Assembly: GCA_016946835.1 (NCBI GenBank)
Contig: JACVTC010000127.1
Span: forward strand, 1-64,000
Source: Neocallimastix lanati (nom. inval.)
Taxonomy: Eukaryota; Neocallimastigomycota; Neocallimastigomycetes; Neocallimastigales; Neocallimastigaceae
Direction of reading: 5' to 3'
DNA: 64,000 nt
Shown: in pieces, positions 37,221-45,897 of the stretch
Layout: the number at the start of each line of letters is the position of its first letter
How positions within the stretch are numbered: the stretch's first letter is position 1
Program-made: the position numbers and the translations under genes
Notes under the pieces: model-generated
The model's input: only the letters and a program-made list of their open reading frames with translations
Told to the model about the DNA's origin: nothing
Databases searched by the model: none

Positions 37221-37993
37221 TGTAAAGAGTTCTATGAGAAACAGATTACAAATAACAAATTTTAACACCAAAATTAAAAAAGAACACGTAATAAAAATTC
37301 GTTTTTTTTTAAATAAAATAATCTTTATTAATTAAAAAAAATTAAATCTCTTTTTTGTTATTAACTATCATATAGTCAATAACTAATACATCGATTTAAT
37401 TATAGAAATTTACATGTATTTATATTTTATCATTATTACATTATAATATATTATTTCTATCTAATTTACATATATTACTATTTATTTATAAACAAAATAT
37501 TTATTAATAATTTTATTAAATAATAATTAACTAAACTAAACAATAATTAATTCAATAAACTTTCAACTTATTTACAATAATAATTAAATTCAATAGCAAC
37601 TCATTTATTGTATATTTATTATATAAATATTATTAATACTAATGTTTATATATTTACAATTCAAAACTATTTTTATAAACTATTTAAACTAATTTTAACT
37701 ATTTAAAACTATTCCGAAATTAATTTTAAAGTATTTTAAACTAACTAAACTAAATTAACTAAATTAAATAGAATAACTATTTTAAATAAACTAAACTAAA
37801 TTAACTAACTTAAATAAATTATTTATATTTAAGTTATTATCCAAAATTATTTAAATAATAATTTTTCCTTTATGAAAAGTTTACATAAATTTATAATTAA
37901 TTTTCATATACGTAAATCATAAATTTATGTAATTTTATTACATTAATTAATTATGTAATAATTAATTATTAAAGATTTTATTAAATCTTTACA
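37221..37993 (-). repeat. 3' LTR of the chromovirus
   Basis: 773 bp, beginning TGTAAAGAG and ending ATCTTTACA on the plus strand (terminal inverted TGTAAAGA/TCTTTACA). It differs from the partner at 44429-45201 in only a few positions (for example A/T-run indels near 37285-37310 and one T run near 37425). Confidence 0.95.
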
Positions 37994-38005
37994 TTCTCGC
38001 CCTTT
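37994..38005 (-). other. Polypurine tract
   Basis: The minus strand reads AAAGGGCGAGAA directly before the TGTAAAG start of the 3' LTR, the position of the plus-strand primer. It overlaps the stop region of the chromodomain frame. Confidence 0.85.
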
Positions 38006-38414
38006 AAGTTGAGCACCTGCGAACTATAGAGTTCAATCTCCGGGAAGGAATGTCAATTATAAATGGTTGATATTTATGCCTAATGTATTCTTCATTAAAA
38101 TCTTTATCACCATCATCAACCACATTATTCCGTCTATTCCTTTTATATTTACGATAGTACTCTTGAATTAGTTGTCTATCGTAAATTTGATCTTCATCGA
38201 TCCAAGTATCTTCAACAGAATCTAGGCCTTTCCAAGATACAAGGAAACTATTTTTTCCTCTATATGTCCTCATATCAATAATTCTTTCAGGAACCTTATC
38301 TATGGTGTAGGTAGTTAACTTAATATTCTTTCTTTTCCTATTATTTCTGTCAGCAAATTCATTTTCATAATACGGTTCCAGTAAAGATACATGAAAAACA
38401 GGGTGACAACGCAT
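38004..38414 (-). CDS. Chromovirus integrase C-terminus with chromodomain
   Basis: The frame (136 codons from the ATG at 38414) begins with the integrase linker motif HPVFHVSLLEPY. It continues into a chromodomain, VPERIIDMRTYRGKNSFLV, then SWKG and ED-TWIDED, with the aromatic residues and the W-E/D spacing of retroelement chromodomains, and ends with a basic tail. Chromodomains of this class direct integration towards particular chromatin. It is the natural continuation of the integrase frame, from which it is separated by a 711-bp solo LTR. This ATG is an internal Met of the parental polyprotein and not a true start. Whether the cut-off piece is translated is unknown. Confidence 0.85.
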   Translation of the reverse strand: MRCHPVFHVSLLEPYYENEFADRNNRKRKNIKLTTYTIDKVPERIIDMRTYRGKNSFLVSWKGLDSVEDTWIDEDQIYDRQLIQEYYRKYKRNRRNNVVDDGDKDFNEEYIRHKYQPFIIDIPSRRLNSIVRRCST

Positions 38415-38423
38415 ATTACTTGG

Positions 38424-39134
38424 TGTAAAGATGTGATTATCCCAATCACATTTTAAATTAAAAAATTTTTCTTGTGTAATTCAAAAATGTAAATTATTCT
38501 TTGATTTATAAAATAATAAGCAAAGTAAATAAATTATATGAACTAAATTTTTGAATCATATTCTTTAAGCCACAAGATAAATTTTTAATGTATTAATTTT
38601 TATAAAATTTAATTCTGAGAAAATTATTGTTGTAAAATAATTTAAATGAATTAATTAAAGTTTAAAACAAAATAAATTAATAATTTATTTTGTGAAAATT
38701 AAGTTTCAAAATTTAATCATGACTCCTTTAACATTGTTTTTAAATCGAAAATAAATAAAGACTTTACTTATAATATTAAAATAATAAATAGATAATAAAT
38801 GTACTTAATTTTAATTATTTAGTATTTAGTTTAATTAGTAATTATATTTTTCTAAATTTAGCTATAGTTTATAAATTTATTATTTAATAAAATTCATTAG
38901 GATAGTTTTATATTAAAATATATGTAATTTAAATAAAATAATATATTATCAATGTATTTAGGAAAAGTATAAATAGAAGATACTTTTCACATTTTTTCTC
39001 GATGTAATTGTTATTTTTAACAAACAACTATTAAATATTAATAAAATATATTTTTAATAAAAAATATTTTTTTAAATAAAATTCTATTATATTCTTTTGT
39101 TATATTGTAATCTATTTTAGTATTTTCTTTTACA
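38424..39134 (+). mobile_element. Nested solo LTR, 711 bp
   Basis: Starts TGTAAAGATG and ends CTTTTACA, flanked by CTTGG at 38419-38423 and 39135-39139, a 5-bp target duplication. Removing it and one CTTGG joins the integrase end (LKLPS) to NMRCHPVF in frame. A TATAAATAG at 38968-38976 suggests a plus orientation. The body does not resemble the 773-bp LTRs beyond its ends, so it is a different family. Internal sequence was lost, as in LTR-LTR recombination. Confidence 0.9.
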
Positions 39135-39139
39135 CTTGG

Positions 39140-40090
39140 TAACTTGAGTTCGTAGGCTAATGAACTAACTTTCTTCACAATTTCAAATGGACCAAGCATT
39201 TGGTCTGCTAATTTCTTCTTTATATTTTTTGTTATGTTTCCTTTGAGTAACCAAACTTTTTTACCAACTTCAAAATCTGGCGAGGGTAATCTTTTGAAAT
39301 CAGCATACTTTTTATAAGTTTCTTTAGCTGACTCTAAATTTTCCTTTAAAAATTTAATATTTTCATTTATATCTTTTACTCTAACATCAGCTCTATGAGG
39401 ACTATCTAAAGAAGGAATTTCTAGACTAAATTTTGGGTTAAATCCATAGTTTGCAAAAAATGGTAATTGATTGATTGACTGTTGCAAAGTATTATTATAA
39501 GCAAGCTCAGCAAAAGGCAACAAGTCAACCCAATTATTTTGTCTTTCATTTATGAAACAACGGAGATATTGTTCCAATATTCCGTTCACCCTCTCCGTTT
39601 GACCATCAATCTGCGGATGGTTAGCGGTGGAAAGAGTCAAATTGATGTTCAATAACTCACAAAGGCGGTTCCAAAATTCAGAAGTAAATTGCGTACCTCT
39701 ATCGGAAACAATGGAATCAGGAAAACCATGCAACCTAAAGATATTACTAATAAAAGAATCAGCAGCAATGGATGCAGTAGGAAGACAACGTAAGGAAATA
39801 AAATGTGCCATTTTAGTCAATCTATCAACAACAGTCATGACAGTGGTCATATCTTTGGATTTCGGTAATTCAACAATAAAATCCATGGAGATGTCTGACC
39901 ATGGTCTGTCGGGGGTAGACAAAGGAGATAAAAGACCGTAGGGTTTATGTCTTGGAACTTTAGCTTTGCAGCAAGTTTCACAGGACTTAACAAACTTTTT
40001 AACATCATTACGTAACTTAGGCCACCAAAAGTTGCGATTAATCAAATCAAATGTTTTGCGTACACCGAAATGACCAGCAGTAACAGAGTC
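39140..40090 (-). pseudogene. Chromovirus integrase core, cut from pol by a frameshift
   Basis: The open frame runs 40045-39038; the part above 39139 is integrase. It carries the end of the H2C2 zinc module (RNFWWPKLRNDVKKFV, then SCETCCKAK), the catalytic core with Asp in MDFIVELPKS (about 39880), Asp in SDRGTQFTSEFW (about 39700) and Glu in DGQTERVNG (about 39595), and a GPY/F-like GPFEIVKKVSSLAYEL near 39170. The first His pair lies upstream of a 1-bp deletion near 40090 that separates it from pol. The last 34 codons are read-through into the nested solo LTR. All three DDE residues are present, so the loss is of frame and not of active site. Confidence 0.9.
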
Positions 40091-42951
40091 ATGTGTATTT
40101 CAAGAACTCTTGTGCGAAGATTCTGAGGGACATAAATTAAGTTATCAACAAGTAAGTAACCTTCCTTATCAATTTTACACTTATCAATAAATTTAATAGG
40201 TGGATTAACATTACTATTATTTGAAATAAAGGATTTAATTTTTATAAAAAGGTCATCATTATTTAAAGATTTCAAAATAGAATTAATCAAGGACTCATTA
40301 CATGAGTTACAATTAATAACACAACAAGAGACATCGCGAGAACAATCAAATAAATGATCACTTCTTCTTGACAGAATATCTGGTTTACCAGATTTTTTAC
40401 CAGAACGATACACAAGATTAAAATCGAAACGAGAAAGAAACTCATACCAACGAATTTGTCGTTGAGAAAGTAACTCAGGCTTCTTAGGAAAAGTAAGGTT
40501 TTTATGATCAGTATAAATAGTAAATGGATGGCGAGCACCTTCAAGGTAATGACGCCATTCTTCCAAAGCAACTTTAATTGCAAGGAACTCTTTATCATAA
40601 ATGGGGTAATTCAGTTGAGATTTTGTTAGACTGGTAGAAATAAAAGCAATTGGGTGTAACTGACCATCAAATTCTTGTGAAAGTATAGCTCCAACAGCGA
40701 AATTGGAAGCATCAGTTTCCACAATGAAAGGTTTGTTACTATCAGGATTTCTTAAAATTGGAGCAGAAGTAAAAAGTTCTTTTAATTTATCATAGGATTT
40801 TTGTTGATCAGAACCCCAGAGAAATGGAACATTTTTCCTGGTAAGTTTATGTAAGGGCCGCGCAATCTTAGCAAAATCCTTGATAAAAATTCTATAATAA
40901 TTACATAATCCAATAAATGATTGTATTTCCTTTACATTAGAAGGAACAGGCCAATCTAGGATAGCTTTAACCTTTTCAGGATCAACTTTCAAACCATCTT
41001 TTGATAAAATGTAACCAAGGAAAGAGGTTTCAGTAACATCGAATTCACATTTCTCTAATTTAATGTACAAGTTATTTTCTAATAATTTTTTAAGCACCTT
41101 TTTAACGTGTTCATGATGTTCCTCTAAACTATTCGAATAAATTAATATATCATCAATGTAAGAAATAACAAAATCATCTAAGTAATCGCTAAGAACATCA
41201 TATATAAAATGCTGAAAGGTGGCTGGAGCATTTTTTAAGCCAAAAGGCATAACTAAATATTCAAAATGACCATATCGAGTACGAAATGCAGTCTTGTACT
41301 CATCACCTTCTTTAATTCTTACTAAATTATAGGCAGACTTTAAGTCCAACATGGTAAAATATTTTGCACCTTTAACTCTATCTAATAATTCACTTATTAA
41401 AGGAAGAGGATAAGAATTACGGATGGTCATTTCATTCAATTTTCTATAATCAACACATAATCTCAATGAACCATCTTTCTTTTTAACAAATAATACAGGT
41501 GCACCAGCGGGTGATTTGGATTTCCTAATGAATCCTTTTTCTAAATTTTCTTTTATATACTTTTTTAGTTCATCTCGTTCTGCCTCAGTTAAAGGATATA
41601 TTGGACCATAAAATAAATTTGAATTATCCTTTAATCTTATTTCACAATCATATTCACGATGTGGAGGGAGTACGTTGCAATTTCTTTCATTGAATACTTC
41701 TGCGTAATTGTTATAAATAGGAGGTATTCCTATAATTTTTTGATTTAATTTATTCTCAAAATTACTAATTTTTAAACAATTACAGATACAACACAAATTT
41801 TTCACGGAACACTTTTTTGAAATATACTTTTTATTTTCATCTTTATTTAAATTATCATTATGATTATAATTTTTTGTTACATTATTACATAAAATATCAA
41901 TTTTACAAATTTTATTTAATTCATCTAAATTAATATTATTACAATCACTAAATTCATAAATTTCATCATCATTATCAAACATAAAACTATCATTTACATC
42001 ACTATCATAATTAATTATACAAAAATTTTTTACATCATTAAGTTCTTCTTTTTCATTACAAGTTTTAATACGAGTGCGACGACCTCTAATCGTAATTTCT
42101 TCATCAGAATCCATATCGGAATCAGATTCGAAGGAATACTTACGCTTAGGATTATTCTTTTCCTTTGTTAAGGAAAGTTCTTCATATGGTTCCTTTCCTT
42201 TAGTAGAAATTTTGTTTAACTTCTTTTTATTCTTATTTTTTCTATTCCTTTTTCCTACGTTGCAGTGTCTAGCGCAGAATCCAAAGCTAAAAGCAATTTT
42301 TCTTGAGTCATGGTAGTTTATTGGACAATGCTTTTCAATCCAAGGTAATCCTAAAATGATATCGACATCGGGGATACGAAGGGCATATAATTGGATGATC
42401 TCAAAATGGTTCTTGAAACGGAGCATACATTTTTCGGTTATATTTTTGACTGTAGATAAACCATATCCCAGACCGGCAGCTTTGAAAGGATTTTCCGCTT
42501 TCATAAGTTTTATATTATTAACTCTTGCAAATTCTGGGTGAATACAATTAATATCAGAACCAGAATCAATAAGAACTTTCACTTTTACTTCTTTAGAATC
42601 ATTAGTTTTAATATAGAAGTCAAGGATATTAGTTTTCCCTTTAAAATTCTTATTCTCGAATTCAATAATTTCCAAAATTTTATGAACATTTTCATTATCA
42701 TTAATTAATTTAATTCTTCTGACTGAGGAAGAGGGGAGAGAAGTATTAGAAGAGGAGGCTTCATCATTCGGAATTTTATTGATCACCTTGAAATTTTTTG
42801 GTTTCTTCTTATTAGGGCAATTGAATTGTAAATGCCAGGCCTTCCCACAAATAAAGCATAAACCTTTTCTTCTTCTTTCTTCTTCCTTATTTGTTCCGAA
42901 ATCGTTATAGATACTTTTGTGGGATGGAAAATATCTTGTCGATTTTTGACC
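40042..42951 (-). CDS. Chromovirus zinc knuckle, protease, RT and RNase H
   Basis: The frame is open from the TAG at 42952-42954 to 40042. From the N-terminus: a CCHC zinc knuckle (CFICGKAWHLQFNC, about 42810-42855); aspartic protease with VLIDSGSDINCIHPEF (Asp-Ser-Gly, about 42560-42570); a long acidic linker; reverse transcriptase with LRLCVDYRKLNEMT, YLVMPFGLKNAPATFQHF and the active site YIDDILIYS (about 41140-41165); RNase H with FIVETDASNFAVGAIL (about 40700-40745) and IYTDHKNL; and the start of integrase (VPQNLRTRVLEIH). After this the 1-bp deletion leads to a stop at 40042. The product would be cleaved by the protease into enzymes that copy the element RNA in cytoplasmic particles. 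There is no own ATG at the start: expression would need readthrough of the TAG or a downstream initiation. Confidence 0.9.
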   Translation of the reverse strand, partial: GQKSTRYFPSHKSIYNDFGTNKEEERRRKGLCFICGKAWHLQFNCPNKKKPKNFKVINKIPNDEASSSNTSLPSSSVRRIKLINDNENVHKILEIIEFENKNFKGKTNILDFYIKTNDSKEVKVKVLIDSGSDINCIHPEFARVNNIKLMKAENPFKAAGLGYGLSTVKNITEKCMLRFKNHFEIIQLYALRIPDVDIILGLPWIEKHCPINYHDSRKIAFSFGFCARHCNVGKRNRKNKNKKKLNKISTKGKEPYEELSLTKEKNNPKRKYSFESDSDMDSDEEITIRGRRTRIKTCNEKEELNDVKNFCIINYDSDVNDSFMFDNDDEIYEFSDCNNINLDELNKICKIDILCNNVTKNYNHNDNLNKDENKKYISKKCSVKNLCCICNCLKISNFENKLNQKIIGIPPIYNNYAEVFNERNCNVLPPHREYDCEIRLKDNSNLFYGPIYPLTEAERDELKKYIKENLEKGFIRKSKSPAGAPVLFVKKKDGSLRLCVDYRKLNEMTIRNSYPLPLISELLDRVKGAKYFTMLDLKSAYNLVRIKEGDEYKTAFRTRYGHFEYLVMPFGLKNAPATFQHFIYDVLSDYLDDFVISYIDDILIYSNSLEEHHEHVKKVLKKLLENNLYIKLEKCEFDVTETSFLGYILSKDGLKVDPEKVKAILDWPVPSNVKEIQSFIGLCNYYRIFIKDFAKIARPLHKLTRKNVPFLWGSDQQKSYDKLKELFTSAPILRNPDSNKPFIVETDASNFAVGAILSQEFDGQLHPIAFISTSLTKSQLNYPIYDKEFLAIKVALEEWRHYLEGARHPFTIYTDHKNLTFPKKPELLSQRQIRWYEFLSRFDFNLVYRSGKKSGKPDILSRRSDHLFDCSRDVSCCVINCNSCNESLINSILKSLNNDDLFIKIKSFISNNSNVNPPIKFIDKCKIDKEGYLLVDNLIYVPQNLRTRVLEIHMTLLLLVISVYAKHLI

Positions 42952-43596
42952 CTAATTGATGCGGTATAGATCCACGTCCATGGGGTCATCTTGATTATAG
43001 TTTCTTCTATCCTGATGTGTAAGGTAATATTCTCTAATATCGTTTCTTTTTGTCAAATTTTCAATTGTTACGGCCTCTCTAAATAGGTTTTCCAAATTGT
43101 CTGGGTTTGGATTAACAATAGCAAGTTTTTCTCTCATCTTATAATGGAGACCTTTTATGAACATGTATATCTTGGCCGGTTCATTAAAGTCGGAGTATTG
43201 ACTTATTTTTTGGAACTCGGAGATATACTCTACAACATGTCCATATTTAAACTGGCGTATGTTACATAGTTTTCCGTTAGCAATAACAGCTTCTACATCA
43301 GGGTCTCCGAAATTTCTACGAAGTTCAGCAATAAAATTTCCATAATTTCCTAAGACAGGATTGTTATTCCTTCTAAGGCATGAAGCCCAATTTAAAGCTT
43401 TTCCATTTAAATATGAGATGACAAAATTGACCCTCATAGCATCATTAATAAATCGTTGAGGGTGGGCATTAATAGCTAGTTCAACTCTTGTCAGGAATCC
43501 ATCAAGTTCTCTTTTGTTACCTGAAAATACCGGAGGATCATTTACTATTTTAAGAGGGGGTATTTGTTGTTGTTGCTGTATTTGTTGGTCCGCCAT
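42952..43596 (-). CDS. Chromovirus gag (capsid), 214 aa
   Basis: The first in-frame ATG is at 43596 (MADQQIQQQQQIPPLK); the frame also extends 16 codons upstream to a TTG but needs none of it. The capsid core has FSGNKRELDGFLTRVELAIN, FVISYLNGKALNWASCLRRN, NYGNFIAELRRNFGDPD, LCNIRQFKYGHVVEYISEFQ and FIKGLHYKMREKL, the usual Retrotrans_gag helical pattern. It ends in DPMDVDLYRIN at a TAG (42952-42954). The next codons stay in the same frame into the CCHC knuckle and pol, so the TAG alone splits gag from nucleocapsid. In a normal Ty3 gag the knuckle is upstream of the stop, so this is most simply a CAG-to-TAG mutation. Confidence 0.9.
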   Translation of the reverse strand: MADQQIQQQQQIPPLKIVNDPPVFSGNKRELDGFLTRVELAINAHPQRFINDAMRVNFVISYLNGKALNWASCLRRNNNPVLGNYGNFIAELRRNFGDPDVEAVIANGKLCNIRQFKYGHVVEYISEFQKISQYSDFNEPAKIYMFIKGLHYKMREKLAIVNPNPDNLENLFREAVTIENLTKRNDIREYYLTHQDRRNYNQDDPMDVDLYRIN

Positions 43597-43952
43597 AATA
43601 TCGTTAATATTTAAATTTTGAAATATTAAGTTTAATTCCTCCAATTTGAAATATTGAATATTAAGTAAGTATTAGTTAATTAACATAAAAAAAATTTTTT
43701 TTTTTTTTTTTTTTTTTAAATTTGATCTCTTATTATTAATTATACAAGTTATTAATATTTCTATATTTAATATCGTAAAGTCGTTCAGACTCTATCCACT
43801 TGAAAAGGTGTCGAACGAGTAAACGAAGAAAACATAGAATATTATAACTATTATTAATATTTCAACCTGAATAGCAACAATAATAAGAATCCAAAATCAG
43901 TAAGGGTTAACAATGCTTAAGAGCAATAAAAATCTATGTTAAAAGTCAAAAC

Positions 43953-44382
43953 TGCAGAGTCCTAGATGAGTAGAAAGCAGAGTCCTAAATCAGTAGAAAG
44001 CAGAGTCCTAAATCAGTAGAAAGTAGAGTCCTAGATGAGTAGAAAGCAGAGTCCTAAAGTAGAGTCCTAAATCAGTAGAAAGTAGAGTCCTAAAGTAGAG
44101 TCCTAAATCAGTAGAAAGCAGAGTCCTAAATCAGTAGAAAGTAGAGTCCTAAAGTAGAGTCCTAAATCAGTAGAAAGTAGAGTCCTAAAGTAGAGTCCTA
44201 AATCAGTAGAAAGCAGAGTCCTAAATCAGTAGAAAGTAGAGTCCTAAAGTAGAGTCCTAAATCAGTAGAAAGTAGAGTCCTAAAGTAGAGTCCTAAATCA
44301 GTAGAAAGTAGAGTCCTAAAGTAGAGTCCTAAATCAGTAGAAAGTAAAGTCCTAAAGTAGAGTCCTAAATCAGTAGAAAATT
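43953..44382 (-). repeat. Minisatellite in the chromovirus leader
   Basis: A mix of two nested units: a 23-bp AGAGTCCTAAATCAGTAGAAAG(T/C) unit and a 13-bp AGAGTCCTAAAGT unit, alternating in a higher-order pattern of about 36 bp for most of the array. It lies between the priming region and gag, in the untranslated leader. Confidence 0.95.
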
Positions 44383-44417
44383 TTATTATTTGTAACGTGT
44401 TTCTTTTTATTTAAAAG

Positions 44418-44428
44418 GTATTAGTTAT
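44418..44428 (-). promoter_or_regulatory. Primer-binding region, self-complementary to the LTR
   Basis: Directly after the 5' LTR on the minus strand the sequence is ATAACTAATAC. This does not resemble a tRNA 3' end but is the exact reverse complement of GTATTAGTTAT at 44597-44587 inside the LTR. This is the layout of self-priming Tf1-type elements. Confidence 0.7.
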
Positions 44429-45201
44429 TGTAAAGAGTTCTATGAGAAACAGATTACAAATAACAAATTTTAACACCAAAATAAAAAAAGAACACGTAAT
44501 AAAAATTTGTTTTTTTTTTAAATAAAATAATCTTTATTAATTAAAAAAATTAAATCTCTTTTTTGTTATTAACTATCATATAGTCAATAACTAATACATC
44601 GATTTAATTATAGAAATTTACATGTATTTATATTTTTTCATTATTACATTATAATATATTATTTCTATCTAATTTACATATATTACTATTTATTTATAAA
44701 CAAAATATTTATTAATAATTTTATTAAATAATAATTAACTAAACTAAACAATAATTAATTCAATAAACTTTCAACTTATTTACAATAATAATTAAATTCA
44801 ATAGCAACTCATTTATTGTATATTTATTATATAAATATTATTAATACTAATGTTTATATATTTACAATTCAAAACTATTTTTATAAACTATTTAAACTAA
44901 TTTTAACTATTTAAAACTATTCCGAAATTAATTTTAAAGTATTTTAAACTAACTAAACTAAATTAACTAAATTAAATAGAATAACTATTTTAAATAAACT
45001 AAACTAAATTAACTAACTTAAATAAATTATTTATATTTAAGTTATTATCCAAAATTATTTAAATAATAATTTTTCCTTTATGAAAAGTTTACATAAATTT
45101 ATAATTAATTTTCATATACGTAAATCATAAATTTATGTAATTTTATTACATTAATTAATTATGTAATAATTAATTATTAAAGATTTTATTAAATCTTTAC
45201 A
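44429..45201 (-). repeat. 5' LTR of the chromovirus
   Basis: 773 bp with TG...CA ends. On the minus strand a TATAAATA box (44632-44625) lies 35 nt ahead of GTATTAGTTAT (44597), which suits a transcript start. An AATAAA is present further down. Its outer end is followed by the target duplication AGTAT (45202-45206). Confidence 0.95.
44587..44632 (-). promoter_or_regulatory. Predicted LTR promoter and transcript start
   Basis: TATAAATA at 44632-44625 and a G at 44597 as predicted +1, 35 nt apart. The first 11 nt of such an RNA (GTATTAGTTAT) would pair with the primer-binding region at 44418-44428. The TSS is inferred from these two features together and has not been mapped. Confidence 0.6.
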
Positions 45202-45206
45202 AGTAT
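45202..45206. repeat. Target-site duplication AGTAT (right)
   Basis: AGTAT directly after the ACA end of the right LTR, matching 37216-37220. Confidence 0.9.
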
Positions 45207-45897
45207 ATATATAAATGTTTCTACATCCCTTGTTTCACCCCTAACATCGGAATGCTTCTATCTTGTGAATCTCTCAACCTTTTTCTTTGAGATTCTTTTT
45301 GATATTTCTTTCATTTTTCCTGGTCCTCATCCAGGTAGGTTTATATCCTATATATCACTTGTTCTACGGCTGCTTTTTTACCTTTTCATGCTATTATCTG
45401 CTGTTGTAGGAATTTCTCTACTTTGAGGTTCATTCGCACTAGCTTAGTTACTAGTTTCATCTTCTATCACTCTTTGTTCACCTTTACCAAACCATTTGTC
45501 CACTGCTGGTATGAAGTTGATAAGCTCAACTTCAATTTTTATGAACCTGTTTTCACTTTGATTTTGCATCTGGTTATTTGTTGTTGGCTAATAAGCAGTA
45601 TGGTTTTCAACACTTCCTTCTTCTTGTTTATCAGTGTAAGAAAATATCAAGCGCAACCATTATTACTGCTAGAACCCTCACCAAGAGCTTCTTTTGGTTT
45701 CACAGTCACAGGCGCCATATTTTGCTTAGTGTGCGCTACTGCATACTTCTTAGAGGTTTCGTAGCCTTTTAACTTCCAGTGTTTCGTTATCTTGCAGGTG
45801 GTGCTTCTTCTAGTGTAGGTTTGTTTGTTTCAGCTACACTACTTACTGAGTTTTTCAGAGAACCACTTCCAGTGGTTTTTCTTGTCGCTTCTTGCAT
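45207..45897 (-). pseudogene. Older retroelement gag, 5' part
   Basis: The minus strand starts with ATG at 45897 (MQEATRKTTGSGSLKNSVSS, then VAETNKPTLEEAPPAR), with less AT-biased codons, then breaks down into stops and frame changes. Its composition matches the gag remnant at 36776-37220, and both abut the AGTAT target duplication of the chromovirus. They are best read as one interrupted gag whose middle now holds the insertion. Confidence 0.6.

Larger units (their letters stand above)
37221..45201 (-). mobile_element. Ty3/gypsy chromovirus, 7,981 bp, with two LTRs
   Basis: A complete-length LTR retrotransposon on the minus strand: 5' LTR 44429-45201, priming region, repeat-rich leader, gag, zinc knuckle, protease, RT, RNase H, integrase with GPY/F-like motif, chromodomain, PPT, 3' LTR 37221-37993. 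The LTRs are the same length (773 bp) and nearly identical by eye, and the 5-bp target duplication is intact, so insertion is recent. Yet the coding frame has one in-frame TAG after gag, a 1-bp deletion in the integrase zinc region and a solo LTR inserted before the chromodomain. The element is therefore not autonomous as it stands. It landed in the gag of an older element. Confidence 0.95.

Noticed and set aside
39627-39941. Plus-strand 104-codon frame
   Set aside because: Antisense of the integrase core, whose catalytic motifs are on the minus strand.
42074-42541. Plus-strand frames opposite the retroelement protease region
   Set aside because: Antisense shadows of the gag-pol frame.
44587-44597. 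tRNA-primed priming site for the chromovirus
   Set aside because: The sequence next to the LTR does not start with the TGG complement of a tRNA CCA end and matches the element's own LTR instead.
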